A stretch of DNA of 64,000 bases from Candidatus Wallbacteria bacterium (GTDB lineage Bacteria > Muiribacteriota > JAQTZZ01): positions 24,315-88,314 of the forward strand of contig JAQTZZ010000012.1 in assembly GCA_028687545.1 (NCBI GenBank), written 5' to 3'. Below are positions 7,517-15,943 of this stretch, piece by piece; position 1 is the first letter of the stretch; the number at the start of each line of letters is the position of its first letter. The position numbers and the translations under genes are program-made. Below the pieces are notes generated by a model, which was not told where the DNA came from, made no database searches, and saw only the letters and a list, made by a program, of their open reading frames with translations.

Positions 7517-7783
7517 TCAACTCTCCTGAAGCTCCACCGCCTCCCTGCTGATTTCAGAGGCGAGTCCGAGCAGCAGTTTTTCTTCTGCTTCGAGTTGGTT
7601 CAATTCAGTCCGCTGCTCGTTCAATTTATACTCCAGTCCATCCGGATCGCCGGAAAGCGCTTCCTCGGTCAGGGAAACCAATTCCTTCATCAACAGATCC
7701 AGCCTGACTTCGAGCTCCCGCTGTTCGTTTCTAAGGTTTTTCAGATATGTGATCTTTTCGTAAAGATTCATCGAGCCCTGCAA
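7517..7783 (-). CDS. Small coiled-coil protein, unknown function
   Basis: A charged, Leu/Glu-rich protein of about 88 residues predicted from its heptads to be almost wholly helical ('LRNEQRELEVRLDLLMKEL', 'EQRTELNQLEAEEKLLLG'). I do not recognise a family; FlgN/FliT-like export chaperones have this size and look, but nothing specific supports that. The frame opens with TTG 7783 preceded by GGGGAGAG; ATG 7771 is an alternative. It overlaps the end of the preceding coiled-coil gene, so the pair probably act together as the tail of the glycosylation operon. Confidence 0.55.
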   Translation of the reverse strand: MQGSMNLYEKITYLKNLRNEQRELEVRLDLLMKELVSLTEEALSGDPDGLEYKLNEQRTELNQLEAEEKLLLGLASEISREAVELQES

Positions 7784-8060
7784 TTTTCTCTCCCCATCCG
7801 TTGATGATCTTCTTCAGGCATTTGACCCGTTCCCTCTTGATTTCCACCATAAACTCAAGATTTTCCAGTGTTGTCCTCAGATTCTCGGCGATCGGCTTAT
7901 GTCTGGCGCCGGTATGGTTCAGGCTCAGTATTCTCTCTTCCAGATCTGAGATTTCCTTTTTTTTGGACAAGTTGTCAGCTTCTATCAACTGGATGGACTC
8001 GTCAAGCTTTTGAAGTGAGGCGAACAATCCTTTGCTCATGATCATTGATAATTTTAGCAT
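7731..8060 (-). CDS. Small coiled-coil protein, unknown function
   Basis: About 109 residues, helical and charged ('LDESIQLIEADNLSKKKEIS', 'NLRTTLENLEFMVEIKRERV'). The frame is open from 8120, but the first residues there lie inside the GT39 gene that ends at 8074 and are Arg/Cys-rich. ATG 8060, 13 bases after that stop, is the likeliest start; ATG 8045 and 8039 are also possible and no strong ribosome site decides. Its 3' end overlaps the next gene by about 50 bases. No known domain is visible. The dimer-prone helices and tight coupling with its neighbour suggest a small complex. Confidence 0.5.
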   Translation of the reverse strand: MLKLSMIMSKGLFASLQKLDESIQLIEADNLSKKKEISDLEERILSLNHTGARHKPIAENLRTTLENLEFMVEIKRERVKCLKKIINGWGEKIAGLDESLRKDHISEKP

Positions 8061-8073
8061 CAATAGCCTGATT

Positions 8074-11000
8074 TTACAATGCCTGACCCTCAGCACGCTT
8101 TTCCTGCAACTTCCAGGCAAGCTGACTCACCAGTAAGAATGCCGGGCAGCAGAGCGCTGAAATCCAGCAGAGGTTGAGCAGCATTATGTAAAACAGATTG
8201 AAATAAAAAGGCGGGCTGATTTCTATTTGATAATTACCAGGGGAAAGAATCAGGAGCGGAGGAAGAGAGCAGATGGAAAAGTCAAAAGGCCAATGTCTGA
8301 AATCGCGGCACAATTCAAGATTGTAGATTTCGCCGCAGGTCAGGGATAATTCATACTTTCTGCCAAATGGCAGGATTTTTCTCTGAGAAGGTTCATTTTC
8401 TTTGTAAATTTCCAGGCTGAGTTTATCCGGAAAAGTCAGTTCCAGGGCGGCAGTCCCATCCTCCCTGCCCGAGGATTTATCATACAAAATCAGGGACCCT
8501 GGTGCTGAATTCGGAGATAAGAAGGCTCTCACCGGCTGCAGATTGTATTTCTCCGTAAACCTGCTCACCTTCTGATTATCCTGCTCGAAATACTTATCTC
8601 CTGAATGGGATAAATTGCGGACGATTAGGTGATACCTGTCCTGGAGTCCGTTTTCCCATGTTTCCCTGCATTGAGATAGTGCCAGAGCTTTATGAGTCAG
8701 AATTTCCCTCCCTGCTGCCAGATCCCTGTCTGGAGAAATCAGAAATTTATCTGGTTTTTCACAGTCAACTTTTAAACATTGCTTAAGCTGAAAATAACTT
8801 CTGTCTTTATTAGCTAGTGTATTGATGTCCTGCTGAAGAAATATCAGGACTAAGGAGAAAAGCCAGATCCTCCTGGCCATGGCGTTCACACCTGAAACAG
8901 GGTGGCACAGAAGCGCGAGAAAAGGTGGAACAGCCAGCAATGTATCTGCAGTAAATAAAGTGATGAAAAGGTAATACAGCATGGTTCGGCCGGCCTTTGG
9001 CACCATGCGGTATCCCAGGAGCAGCGTCAGAAGCCACATGATCTGAACACTGGTTTCATCTCCGCAGAAGTAAAAACCTCCCAGCAGTTTCTGAAACTGT
9101 CCGACCAATTCAGAATGCCAGGAAACTTGAATTCCAGATTCAATCAATATCAGCAGCCGGTAAAGGATGAACAGTGAAATCCAGGCGGTCTGGAACAATC
9201 CAGGTTTTCTTTCCCATTTGCCTATGAACAGAAGATACAGTATTCCGCCGCTTATCAGCGCCATCCATAACAGATCCGGTTCAAAAAGACCGAGCAGGGC
9301 TGCAGCAGCTGTCAGCAAGGCTTTCCCAAGCGTGAGTGGAAGTACCGCACTCCAGAAAATCAGGGACAGATCGAAGTTGATGATTCTGATCAGATCCTGC
9401 TGGGCATACAGGAAATACAGAGGAATGAGGGGCAGCAGCATTAAAGACAGCCGGGCAGTCCCAGCTCCTGAAACGGATTTCACCAGCCGGTAAGTAAGGA
9501 ATCCTCCGGCAATAGAGGCCAGGATCGAGCAGATCCTGAGCGATCCGTAATCCAGACCAAGTGCTTTGCTCAGGCTGATTTCAGGGTACTCAGGACAGGC
9601 TCCATTGATGTCCACCAGCAGGATGGCAGCTGCGTAAAGAGTAAAAATGGTCAGCGGATGCCTGCAAACAGCTGCGACAGCTCCAGGAGCGGACAGGCAG
9701 CTCCGTAATTCTGCAGCCTGGATTTTCAGTCTGGAGATCAGAGTAAAGGCTCTTTCCGCAGCATAGAAGTAAATCAGTTGAACTGGCGGCTTCAGATAAA
9801 TTTTAAGCTTCCTGCAGGGCAGACAGTTGCCTAGTGCGATTAATAGCAGGACAAACCAGGCGGCATTGATCATCAATATCCACCATTTTCTGAAAATCAG
9901 AGGCAGCCGCAAGTCGAACTCCAGATTGCCCCCACCAGTGGAAACGACCGGAGGAAGTTCCCAGGATGCGTAAAAAAACGGGCAATAGTCGAGCGCTCGG
10001 CTCATCCTGAAATGATTCACTGTTCCTGTAGACAGGGGAACTTTAAAATTGTAGTTCCAGAGCTGTACCTGCGGGTTTCGCCAGTTTTCCTCGGAATAAT
10101 ATTCCAGGATTGTTGAGCAGTCGAATTTGAGTTGCAGCTGCGATTCAGTTTCGCTGACTGTTGATGTGCGTTGCCTGAATGCGACTAAAGAAAATGGGGC
10201 TGAACCAGGAGTATTAAATGCAAAAGCAGGTACCAGGTTGTTTTCCCTTATCAAGCATCGAGTGATCTCTGCTTCCCTCTCGCCGATGCTGCTTACTTGC
10301 TCCGGCGAATTTTCAATAAAAAGTACATTTTCGTGGCCTGGAATCAGTTTCTGATTCAACCTCTCCCTGGCCAGATCCATAGACATCTCTTTTTTTTCAA
10401 GCAGAGGGATCAGGCGGCACATCAAGCGCTGTGCAACCTGGCTGCTTCGCTCAGACGGGGAATACAGAAGATTCGTCCCTTCCCGCAAGTCTTTATCGAG
10501 ATACTGTTTGAGCTGCGACAGGCTGTGGTCGCATTTAAGCAGTGTATCCAGGTCACCCTGCAGGAAGATCAGCATGATTGCCAGGGAAAACAACGCAGCG
10601 AACGGATTCGGAAGCTTTCCTGCAATGTATCCAAACAGGATCAGGATCAGGGGAGCCAGGAAGCCGAACTCAGTGGCTTCTGGATTTACTGCCGGGCCGT
10701 TCGCAAACGGATGGAACATAAAAAGCAGGGTCAGGCTGAGCAGGATTGCCGAACAGATGGACAGGAATTTTCTCAATTCTCCGCATCTGCCGGCAGTGAA
10801 TACTCCTGAAATCAAAGTTATCCCGACCAGCATCGCCGCATACCTGAACTGCACTGAAAAAAGAAATCCATTGGTAAAGCTATAGATAAAGTCATGCAGC
10901 GCCGGGATCTGGTTCCAGTATTGGGTACAGAGAAGATCAAAGCTCTTTGGCCGGAATTTCTGAAGCCCACTCAAAAAATAAATTATCGAGGGGGAAGAGA

Positions 11001-13371
11001 AGATCAGCACTGCAGCCTGCCATTTGAGAAAATGATCCCTGTTCAACTCTTTCTTGTGTATTACTGAAAACAGGATGCTGAAGAGGTAAATCCCCAGAAA
11101 GCCGCCCTGGGAAAAAGTAAACCCGGCCAGGCTCACGCAGGCCAGCAGTTCCCATGAGCAGCCCCCGCGCAGGAATCTCAAAAAAAGAAAAAGGTAGAAC
11201 GCGGTCAGAAAGACAGTTACTGAAGCCTCGGGAAATTGGAGATTAAGGCAGAATAAAAATGGGGAAAGCGAGGCAAAGAGTGCTGAATAGAGTCCTGTTT
11301 TCACTCCAAACAGCTCTTTCCCCAGCAGGTAGATACAATAGATTCCCAGCAGTCCTACTGTCTTCGCGGAAGTCGCGGATATGCCCAGTGAATGCTCGCT
11401 GAAGAGCAAAACAGTAAATGCGAAAACCAGGGTAAAGAAAAGAGGAGGGTTCAGGTGCTCAGACTCCATTTTCTGGCGAAATTCAGATGCAATGCCGGAA
11501 AACCATCCCAGAAGCAATTCCCGGTAATTTCTCAGGTCAGACTGCAGGAGCCCCAGAATCGAGGAAAAAAGCAGAAAGCACCAGGCCAGATCCAGGAGCA
11601 GTATCCAGGGTGTTCTGAAATAAAAAGGTATATTCAGATTTCTGACCTCTTCTCCACGTTTCAGAAACAACAATGGCGGGAGGCAGAGTGAAGGATTGAA
11701 AAGCTGGGAATGGACATTTTCCGACCAGGTGTGCAACCGTCTCCAGGCGTCCAGATGATAGCATTTTCCGGTAGACAAGGTCAGAGAGGCTGTGCCGTTA
11801 TCGTCGGCAATCGTCTGGATTGCCTCAGGTTCGTCTTCAGAGTAAAGATTGTACCCCATGGGCAGCCTGTTTTTCAGTTTCAATGAATATATCTCCCCTG
11901 TAGAGCAAGGTTGGGAGTTGCCATACACAGTAATCGCCTGATAAGGACTCTGGGGAGAAAAAAATACGGCCTGAGGATTCAATGAATATTTCTTTCTGAG
12001 ATAGTCTCTGGCAATCAGGTCCTGTGGCTGGCTTTCTCCTAGGCGCTGCCCGATTTCCCTGAAGACCAGGAATACATTCCCAGTTCCGGTCTGAGCATCG
12101 ATCAAAGTTTCAATGCTGCCTGCAGACAGGCCTTTATACGAAGGCCAGGCCAGGGACCGGGAGCCGGCAATGTATGAGCCGGCCACTTCGCTCAGCGCGA
12201 AAGGGGAGGTGAAAACAGTTCCGCCCAAGCCTTTCAGATAATCCCTGATCTGAAACAGGCTCCTGTCCAGGTTGTCCTGATAGCCGAGAATGCTCTGGAA
12301 AAATATCAGGAGCAGCGCTCCGAGAGCCGGGATCCTGACCATCCCCGGCAGCAGTGTGAAAAACCTGGCCATGAAGATCAGGAGAGCCGGCAGTGCTATG
12401 ATCCCATGCCTCATCCTGTAAACAGCCACTCCTGAAAAATGGAAAAAAAGTTCGGAAGTGAAAAAAAGGAGGAGCAGAGGAATCAATAAATAACCCAGCA
12501 GGAACAGCTCCCCTGAATTCTGCCCGCGATATACCCTGAGCAGCATCGTAGTCAGCACAATCAGCAGAAACAGGGTAATCGCCCACCAGGAATAATAATA
12601 AAAATATCCTTCCAGGAAATGCCTGATGATCTCGATGAATTCGAAGAAATGAGTCGGAGGAAGCCAGCCTGCGCAGGATTTCAGCAAAGTCCCGTACCTG
12701 GAGTTGAGCGGGGAGACGCTTCCGAAAATCAGGACAGGGCTGAGCCCGGCAAAGACAGATAACATCCAGACGAAAAGGCTGCGAAGTCCTGCCTTCTGGT
12801 TCAGGGTGGCCAAAAAATGCAGGGCTGCGAAAGCGAACACAAAGATAAAGTAATAGTCGCTGTAAAATCCGGCAAGCGAGGAAACAACCAGTACCGCCAG
12901 AGACTTTCTGCCCGGATTTTCCCGGAAACGCAGATAATACAGGATGAACTGCGCGCTCGCCCAGTAAAGCATCGAATACATCCGGGCTTCCTGTGAATGA
13001 TAGAAATGGAAAGGATTGAAGGCGCAGAGCAGCGCAGCGAACAGACCTGCGTTCAGTCCGAACATGAAAGAGCCGAGCCTGAAAGTATAATAAATTCCGG
13101 CTACTCCGAAGAAGACAGAAACAAGTCTCAGGCAGGTTTCCAGTGAAAACGGCAGCTTAAGGAAAGGTCTTTCCAGTAAATAATATGTGGGAGGGTGTGT
13201 ATCTTCCTGCAGCACCCGGGAAACAAGGCTCAGAGCTGAACATTCCCGGTTGATCTTTAAACCATAGTGTTCGTCCCAGTCCAGACAGAAATCGGACAGG
13301 CGATAAAGGCGCAGCGCTAGTCCCAGGACCAGAATCAGCAGGATCAGATGCTTTTTTTTCATTATAAACAC
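8074..13371 (-). CDS. Giant membrane protein of three tandem GT39-like modules
   Basis: A 1765-residue polytopic protein built from three copies of the GT39 layout (residues about 1-605, 640-1180 and 1240-1765). Each copy has about ten membrane helices followed by a soluble domain of about 150 residues and a closing helix. Only module 1 keeps the active-site features: 'LDWDEHYGL' (D33/E34), 'EDTHPPTYYLLERPF' and 'YHSQEARMYSMLYW'. In modules 2 and 3 the loop between the first two helices is shortened and the D-E and HPP motifs are missing, so they look non-catalytic. GT39 enzymes are normally one module of 450-700 residues. GTG 13371 or ATG 13362 is the start. It follows heptose-activation and lipid-carrier genes with gaps of a few bases, so it is probably the transferase of that pathway. 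Confidence 0.85.
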   Translation of the reverse strand: MFIMKKKHLILLILVLGLALRLYRLSDFCLDWDEHYGLKINRECSALSLVSRVLQEDTHPPTYYLLERPFLKLPFSLETCLRLVSVFFGVAGIYYTFRLGSFMFGLNAGLFAALLCAFNPFHFYHSQEARMYSMLYWASAQFILYYLRFRENPGRKSLAVLVVSSLAGFYSDYYFIFVFAFAALHFLATLNQKAGLRSLFVWMLSVFAGLSPVLIFGSVSPLNSRYGTLLKSCAGWLPPTHFFEFIEIIRHFLEGYFYYYSWWAITLFLLIVLTTMLLRVYRGQNSGELFLLGYLLIPLLLLFFTSELFFHFSGVAVYRMRHGIIALPALLIFMARFFTLLPGMVRIPALGALLLIFFQSILGYQDNLDRSLFQIRDYLKGLGGTVFTSPFALSEVAGSYIAGSRSLAWPSYKGLSAGSIETLIDAQTGTGNVFLVFREIGQRLGESQPQDLIARDYLRKKYSLNPQAVFFSPQSPYQAITVYGNSQPCSTGEIYSLKLKNRLPMGYNLYSEDEPEAIQTIADDNGTASLTLSTGKCYHLDAWRRLHTWSENVHSQLFNPSLCLPPLLFLKRGEEVRNLNIPFYFRTPWILLLDLAWCFLLFSSILGLLQSDLRNYRELLLGWFSGIASEFRQKMESEHLNPPLFFTLVFAFTVLLFSEHSLGISATSAKTVGLLGIYCIYLLGKELFGVKTGLYSALFASLSPFLFCLNLQFPEASVTVFLTAFYLFLFLRFLRGGCSWELLACVSLAGFTFSQGGFLGIYLFSILFSVIHKKELNRDHFLKWQAAVLIFSSPSIIYFLSGLQKFRPKSFDLLCTQYWNQIPALHDFIYSFTNGFLFSVQFRYAAMLVGITLISGVFTAGRCGELRKFLSICSAILLSLTLLFMFHPFANGPAVNPEATEFGFLAPLILILFGYIAGKLPNPFAALFSLAIMLIFLQGDLDTLLKCDHSLSQLKQYLDKDLREGTNLLYSPSERSSQVAQRLMCRLIPLLEKKEMSMDLARERLNQKLIPGHENVLFIENSPEQVSSIGEREAEITRCLIRENNLVPAFAFNTPGSAPFSLVAFRQRTSTVSETESQLQLKFDCSTILEYYSEENWRNPQVQLWNYNFKVPLSTGTVNHFRMSRALDYCPFFYASWELPPVVSTGGGNLEFDLRLPLIFRKWWILMINAAWFVLLLIALGNCLPCRKLKIYLKPPVQLIYFYAAERAFTLISRLKIQAAELRSCLSAPGAVAAVCRHPLTIFTLYAAAILLVDINGACPEYPEISLSKALGLDYGSLRICSILASIAGGFLTYRLVKSVSGAGTARLSLMLLPLIPLYFLYAQQDLIRIINFDLSLIFWSAVLPLTLGKALLTAAAALLGLFEPDLLWMALISGGILYLLFIGKWERKPGLFQTAWISLFILYRLLILIESGIQVSWHSELVGQFQKLLGGFYFCGDETSVQIMWLLTLLLGYRMVPKAGRTMLYYLFITLFTADTLLAVPPFLALLCHPVSGVNAMARRIWLFSLVLIFLQQDINTLANKDRSYFQLKQCLKVDCEKPDKFLISPDRDLAAGREILTHKALALSQCRETWENGLQDRYHLIVRNLSHSGDKYFEQDNQKVSRFTEKYNLQPVRAFLSPNSAPGSLILYDKSSGREDGTAALELTFPDKLSLEIYKENEPSQRKILPFGRKYELSLTCGEIYNLELCRDFRHWPFDFSICSLPPLLILSPGNYQIEISPPFYFNLFYIMLLNLCWISALCCPAFLLVSQLAWKLQEKRAEGQAL

Positions 13372-13375
13372 GGAA

Positions 13376-14092
13376 TCACCGTCCGCACACGGAATTCAGA
13401 AGTCCCGGAATTTCTCTGCAGGCGCGGTTGTAGTCCTCCTGAACCCCGATGTCGATGAAATAGCCTTGAGAAACAAATCCGCCGATTTTCAGTTGATCCG
13501 GATTTTTCTGCAGCAGCTCCGTTTCCAGCGAAAATTTCTCAGGCAGCTTTAATCCCTTTAATGATTTCCTGGACATCACATAAACACCGGCATTGATCAA
13601 CCCAGACTGCCGGGATTTTTTTTCAGAAAAAGTTTCCACCATTTTACCCTTGGTCAGGGTAATGCAGCCGTATCTCTCAAAATTCTGCAGCTCACGCAGG
13701 GCAATGGTGATATCACAGCCGTTCTCGACATGCCATTGCAGAAGTTTCCGGGGGTCAAGCTCCAGAAAAGTGTCGCCATTAAAAACAGGAAAACAATCGC
13801 CCTGCATCAGGGGGAGAGCATGCAGGACAGCACCACCGGTACCCAGTGGTGTTTCCTCCTGAGAGTATTCGATGGTTGTCCCGTCAAGCCTGGATCCGAA
13901 AAAGTCACTGATCCGGTCCGCCATGAATCCAGTGGAGATCACCAGTCTCTGGAAGCCACTGACAGAAAGATATTTAAGCAGATACCAGAGAAATGGTTTC
14001 CCCTCAATGGGAAACATAGGTTTCGGAAGCCCCATTGCAGAGCTCTGCAGCCTGGTTCCCATCCCTCCTGCCAAGATCAGACCTTCCATCAT
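13376..14092 (-). CDS. hddC: Heptose-1-phosphate guanylyltransferase-like nucleotidyltransferase
   Basis: A sugar-1-phosphate nucleotidyltransferase. The N-terminal signature 'LILAGGMGTRLQSSAMGLPK' has the pyrophosphorylase loop followed by 'PKPMFPIEGKPFLWYLL', and 'FPVFNGDTFLELD' gives the metal-binding Asp. The 238-residue length matches HddC, which makes GDP-D-glycero-alpha-D-manno-heptose. The specific call rests on the neighbour: an HddA-like kinase four bases upstream. Alone, the sequence would also allow a mannose-1-phosphate or glucose-1-phosphate enzyme. Confidence 0.75.
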   Translation of the reverse strand: MMEGLILAGGMGTRLQSSAMGLPKPMFPIEGKPFLWYLLKYLSVSGFQRLVISTGFMADRISDFFGSRLDGTTIEYSQEETPLGTGGAVLHALPLMQGDCFPVFNGDTFLELDPRKLLQWHVENGCDITIALRELQNFERYGCITLTKGKMVETFSEKKSRQSGLINAGVYVMSRKSLKGLKLPEKFSLETELLQKNPDQLKIGGFVSQGYFIDIGVQEDYNRACREIPGLLNSVCGR

Positions 14093-14096
14093 CGGG

Positions 14097-15116
14097 TCAG
14101 CTCGCCCAGGTTTCCAGGCCCTTGTCGACGAATTGGAATCTTCTGAACTCCCCTCCGAATTCCTTCAATCTTTCTATTACCGGATGCCGCTTGTTCGCTG
14201 GACAATAAAATATCATGAAACCGCCCCCTCCTGCCCCGGTAAGCTTTCCACCGGTAGCTCCTGCCTTGATCGCTGCATCGTAAATCTCATCGATCATGGG
14301 ATTCGAGATCCCTTCAGCCAGATCTTTCTTATATTTCCAGCCGAAGTTCAGCAGTTCTCCGATCTCATCCAGCTTTCCTTTCAGGATGGCTTCTTTCATC
14401 AGCACTGCCTGCTCCTTGAGCTTGTGCATGGCCTGGACCGCCTTCTCTTCATTTGCAGTCACACTTCTGACCTGGGCTTCGATGATCCTGGAGGACAGCC
14501 TGCTCGTCCCGGTGTAATACAGCACAAGGTTATGCTGGAGTTCATTCAGATAGTCGTCCTTGACTCTCAATGGATTCACCAGTACCCTGTCATTACCGGA
14601 AAATTCAATGAAATTGAATCCGCCAAACGCGGCGGAATAATGGTCCTGCTTCCCGCCGGCCATCAGCATGTCGAGGCGCTCTATCTCGTATGCAAGATGG
14701 GCAATCTCATATTTTCCGAGCGGCAGTTTATGCCATTCTGCGAACGCGCCGACAATCGCCACCACCAGGGTGGATGAAGACCCCAGCCCTGAACCGGGGG
14801 GAGAATCGACGCAGGTCGAAAGTTCAAACGACTGCTTTCCAAGGGAATATCTTTCCACCAGCCTGTTATAAACAGCTTTGATCAAATCCAGCTTTCCATT
14901 CAATTCCAGTTTTTCCAAGGCAGGGAATCTGCTTTTTTCTCCCCTGTCTACTGCATTCAGGGAAATCGTCCCGACCGCCGGTTCGATTGAGGCATAGGCA
15001 TACAGACTGATCGTGGTATTGAGGACAGTTCCCCCGAAAATGTCGGAATAGGGATGCACATCAGTACCGCCACCGGCGAGACCGAGACGAAGCGGAGCCT
15101 TGCTTCTGAAAATCAC
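14097..15116 (-). CDS. hddA: D-glycero-alpha-D-manno-heptose 7-phosphate kinase-like GHMP kinase
   Basis: A GHMP-family small-molecule kinase. It opens with 'SKAPLRLGLAGGGTDVHPY', the form typical of heptose-7-phosphate and L-fucose kinases. The ATP loop is 'DSPPGSGLGSSSTLVVA'. A later glycine-rich motif, 'GGKLTGAGGGGFMIFYC', closes the active site. The 339-residue length fits HddA. It starts at GTG 15116 behind an AGGGGG-type site and is followed four bases later by the guanylyltransferase. Together they activate heptose as GDP-heptose for surface glycans (S-layer, LPS or capsule). Confidence 0.82.
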   Translation of the reverse strand: MIFRSKAPLRLGLAGGGTDVHPYSDIFGGTVLNTTISLYAYASIEPAVGTISLNAVDRGEKSRFPALEKLELNGKLDLIKAVYNRLVERYSLGKQSFELSTCVDSPPGSGLGSSSTLVVAIVGAFAEWHKLPLGKYEIAHLAYEIERLDMLMAGGKQDHYSAAFGGFNFIEFSGNDRVLVNPLRVKDDYLNELQHNLVLYYTGTSRLSSRIIEAQVRSVTANEEKAVQAMHKLKEQAVLMKEAILKGKLDEIGELLNFGWKYKKDLAEGISNPMIDEIYDAAIKAGATGGKLTGAGGGGFMIFYCPANKRHPVIERLKEFGGEFRRFQFVDKGLETWAS

Positions 15117-15124
15117 TTCACCCC

Positions 15125-15835
15125 CTAAAGTCTTCCAAATGCCTTGAGCAGTATTGTTGCCTTTAAGCAGCGGAACAGTTTGAAAAAGTCAAGTTTGGAT
15201 TTCCCTCCACCTCTGTCGTGGAAATCATACGGCAATTCCATGATCCTGTATTTACTGCGCAGGAAATGATAAAGCAGTTCTTCAGTGATCTCCGGACCAA
15301 GGGAATTAAGATTCGGAAGAATACCGGCGATCACCTCTCTCCGCAAGGCAGCGAACCCGCTGGTGGGATCTTTGATGTCCGTGGAAAAGAGCACTCTGAC
15401 CCAGCCGCTGGAAGCAAAGCTTAACAGCTTTCTCAACAGGCCGCTCCGCAGGTCTCTGCCGTTTCCACTGAAACGGGAAGCGAGCACCACATGATATTTA
15501 TCCAGATAAGAAAGCATCCTGACAATTGTCTCAGGAGGATGGGAAAGATCGCCGTCCATGTAGGCAAGGTAAGGAAAATCCCAGTGGTCCAGGGCGTATC
15601 TGTAGCCTTCGATTGCAGCTGTCCCCCTCCCCCGCCTCTGCTTTCTGACGAGCAGGTGAAGATTGGAGAATCGATCCTGCATTGCAATCACCCGGTCGCC
15701 TGTACCGTCTGGAGAATCATCGTCCACCACCAGCAGAATTTCATCAGGCAGCGCATTGAAGTATTCAGTCACCAGCTGCCCGATGTTTTCCGCTTCATTA
15801 AATGTGAAAACCAGTGTCACCAGCTTTCCGCTCAC
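15125..15835 (-). CDS. Polyprenyl-phosphate mannose synthase-like GT2 (DPM1 type)
   Basis: A family 2 glycosyltransferase of the dolichol-phosphate mannose synthase type: 'LVFTFNEAENIGQLV' starts the domain, 'LLVVDDDSPDGTGDRV' binds nucleotide, 'AYMDGDLSHPPE' carries the D-x-D, and 'VLASRFSGNG' and 'DPTSGFAALRREV' are family blocks. It lacks membrane helices, like the soluble DPM1 class. The product, a polyprenyl-phosphate-linked hexose, is the donor that GT39 enzymes use, which ties it to the large GT39 protein downstream. GTG 15835 follows AGGGAG; an ATG two bases earlier is out of frame. It is the first gene of the 15835-7517 operon. Confidence 0.87.
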   Translation of the reverse strand: MSGKLVTLVFTFNEAENIGQLVTEYFNALPDEILLVVDDDSPDGTGDRVIAMQDRFSNLHLLVRKQRRGRGTAAIEGYRYALDHWDFPYLAYMDGDLSHPPETIVRMLSYLDKYHVVLASRFSGNGRDLRSGLLRKLLSFASSGWVRVLFSTDIKDPTSGFAALRREVIAGILPNLNSLGPEITEELLYHFLRSKYRIMELPYDFHDRGGGKSKLDFFKLFRCLKATILLKAFGRL

Positions 15836-15943
15836 ATCACTCCCTAACTATCTCAATAAAATGAGGTTCTGAGCCTTAAAAAAGGATAGCATTTTCTGGT
15901 AGCGTCCGCCAGCTGTTCCAAAAAAAATATCCACAAGTTTTGA

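Noticed and set aside
10297-10885. Plus frames of 170 and 125 codons inside the triple GT39 gene
   Set aside because: They are antisense to a continuous 1765-codon frame and are Gln/Arg/Lys rich without motifs.
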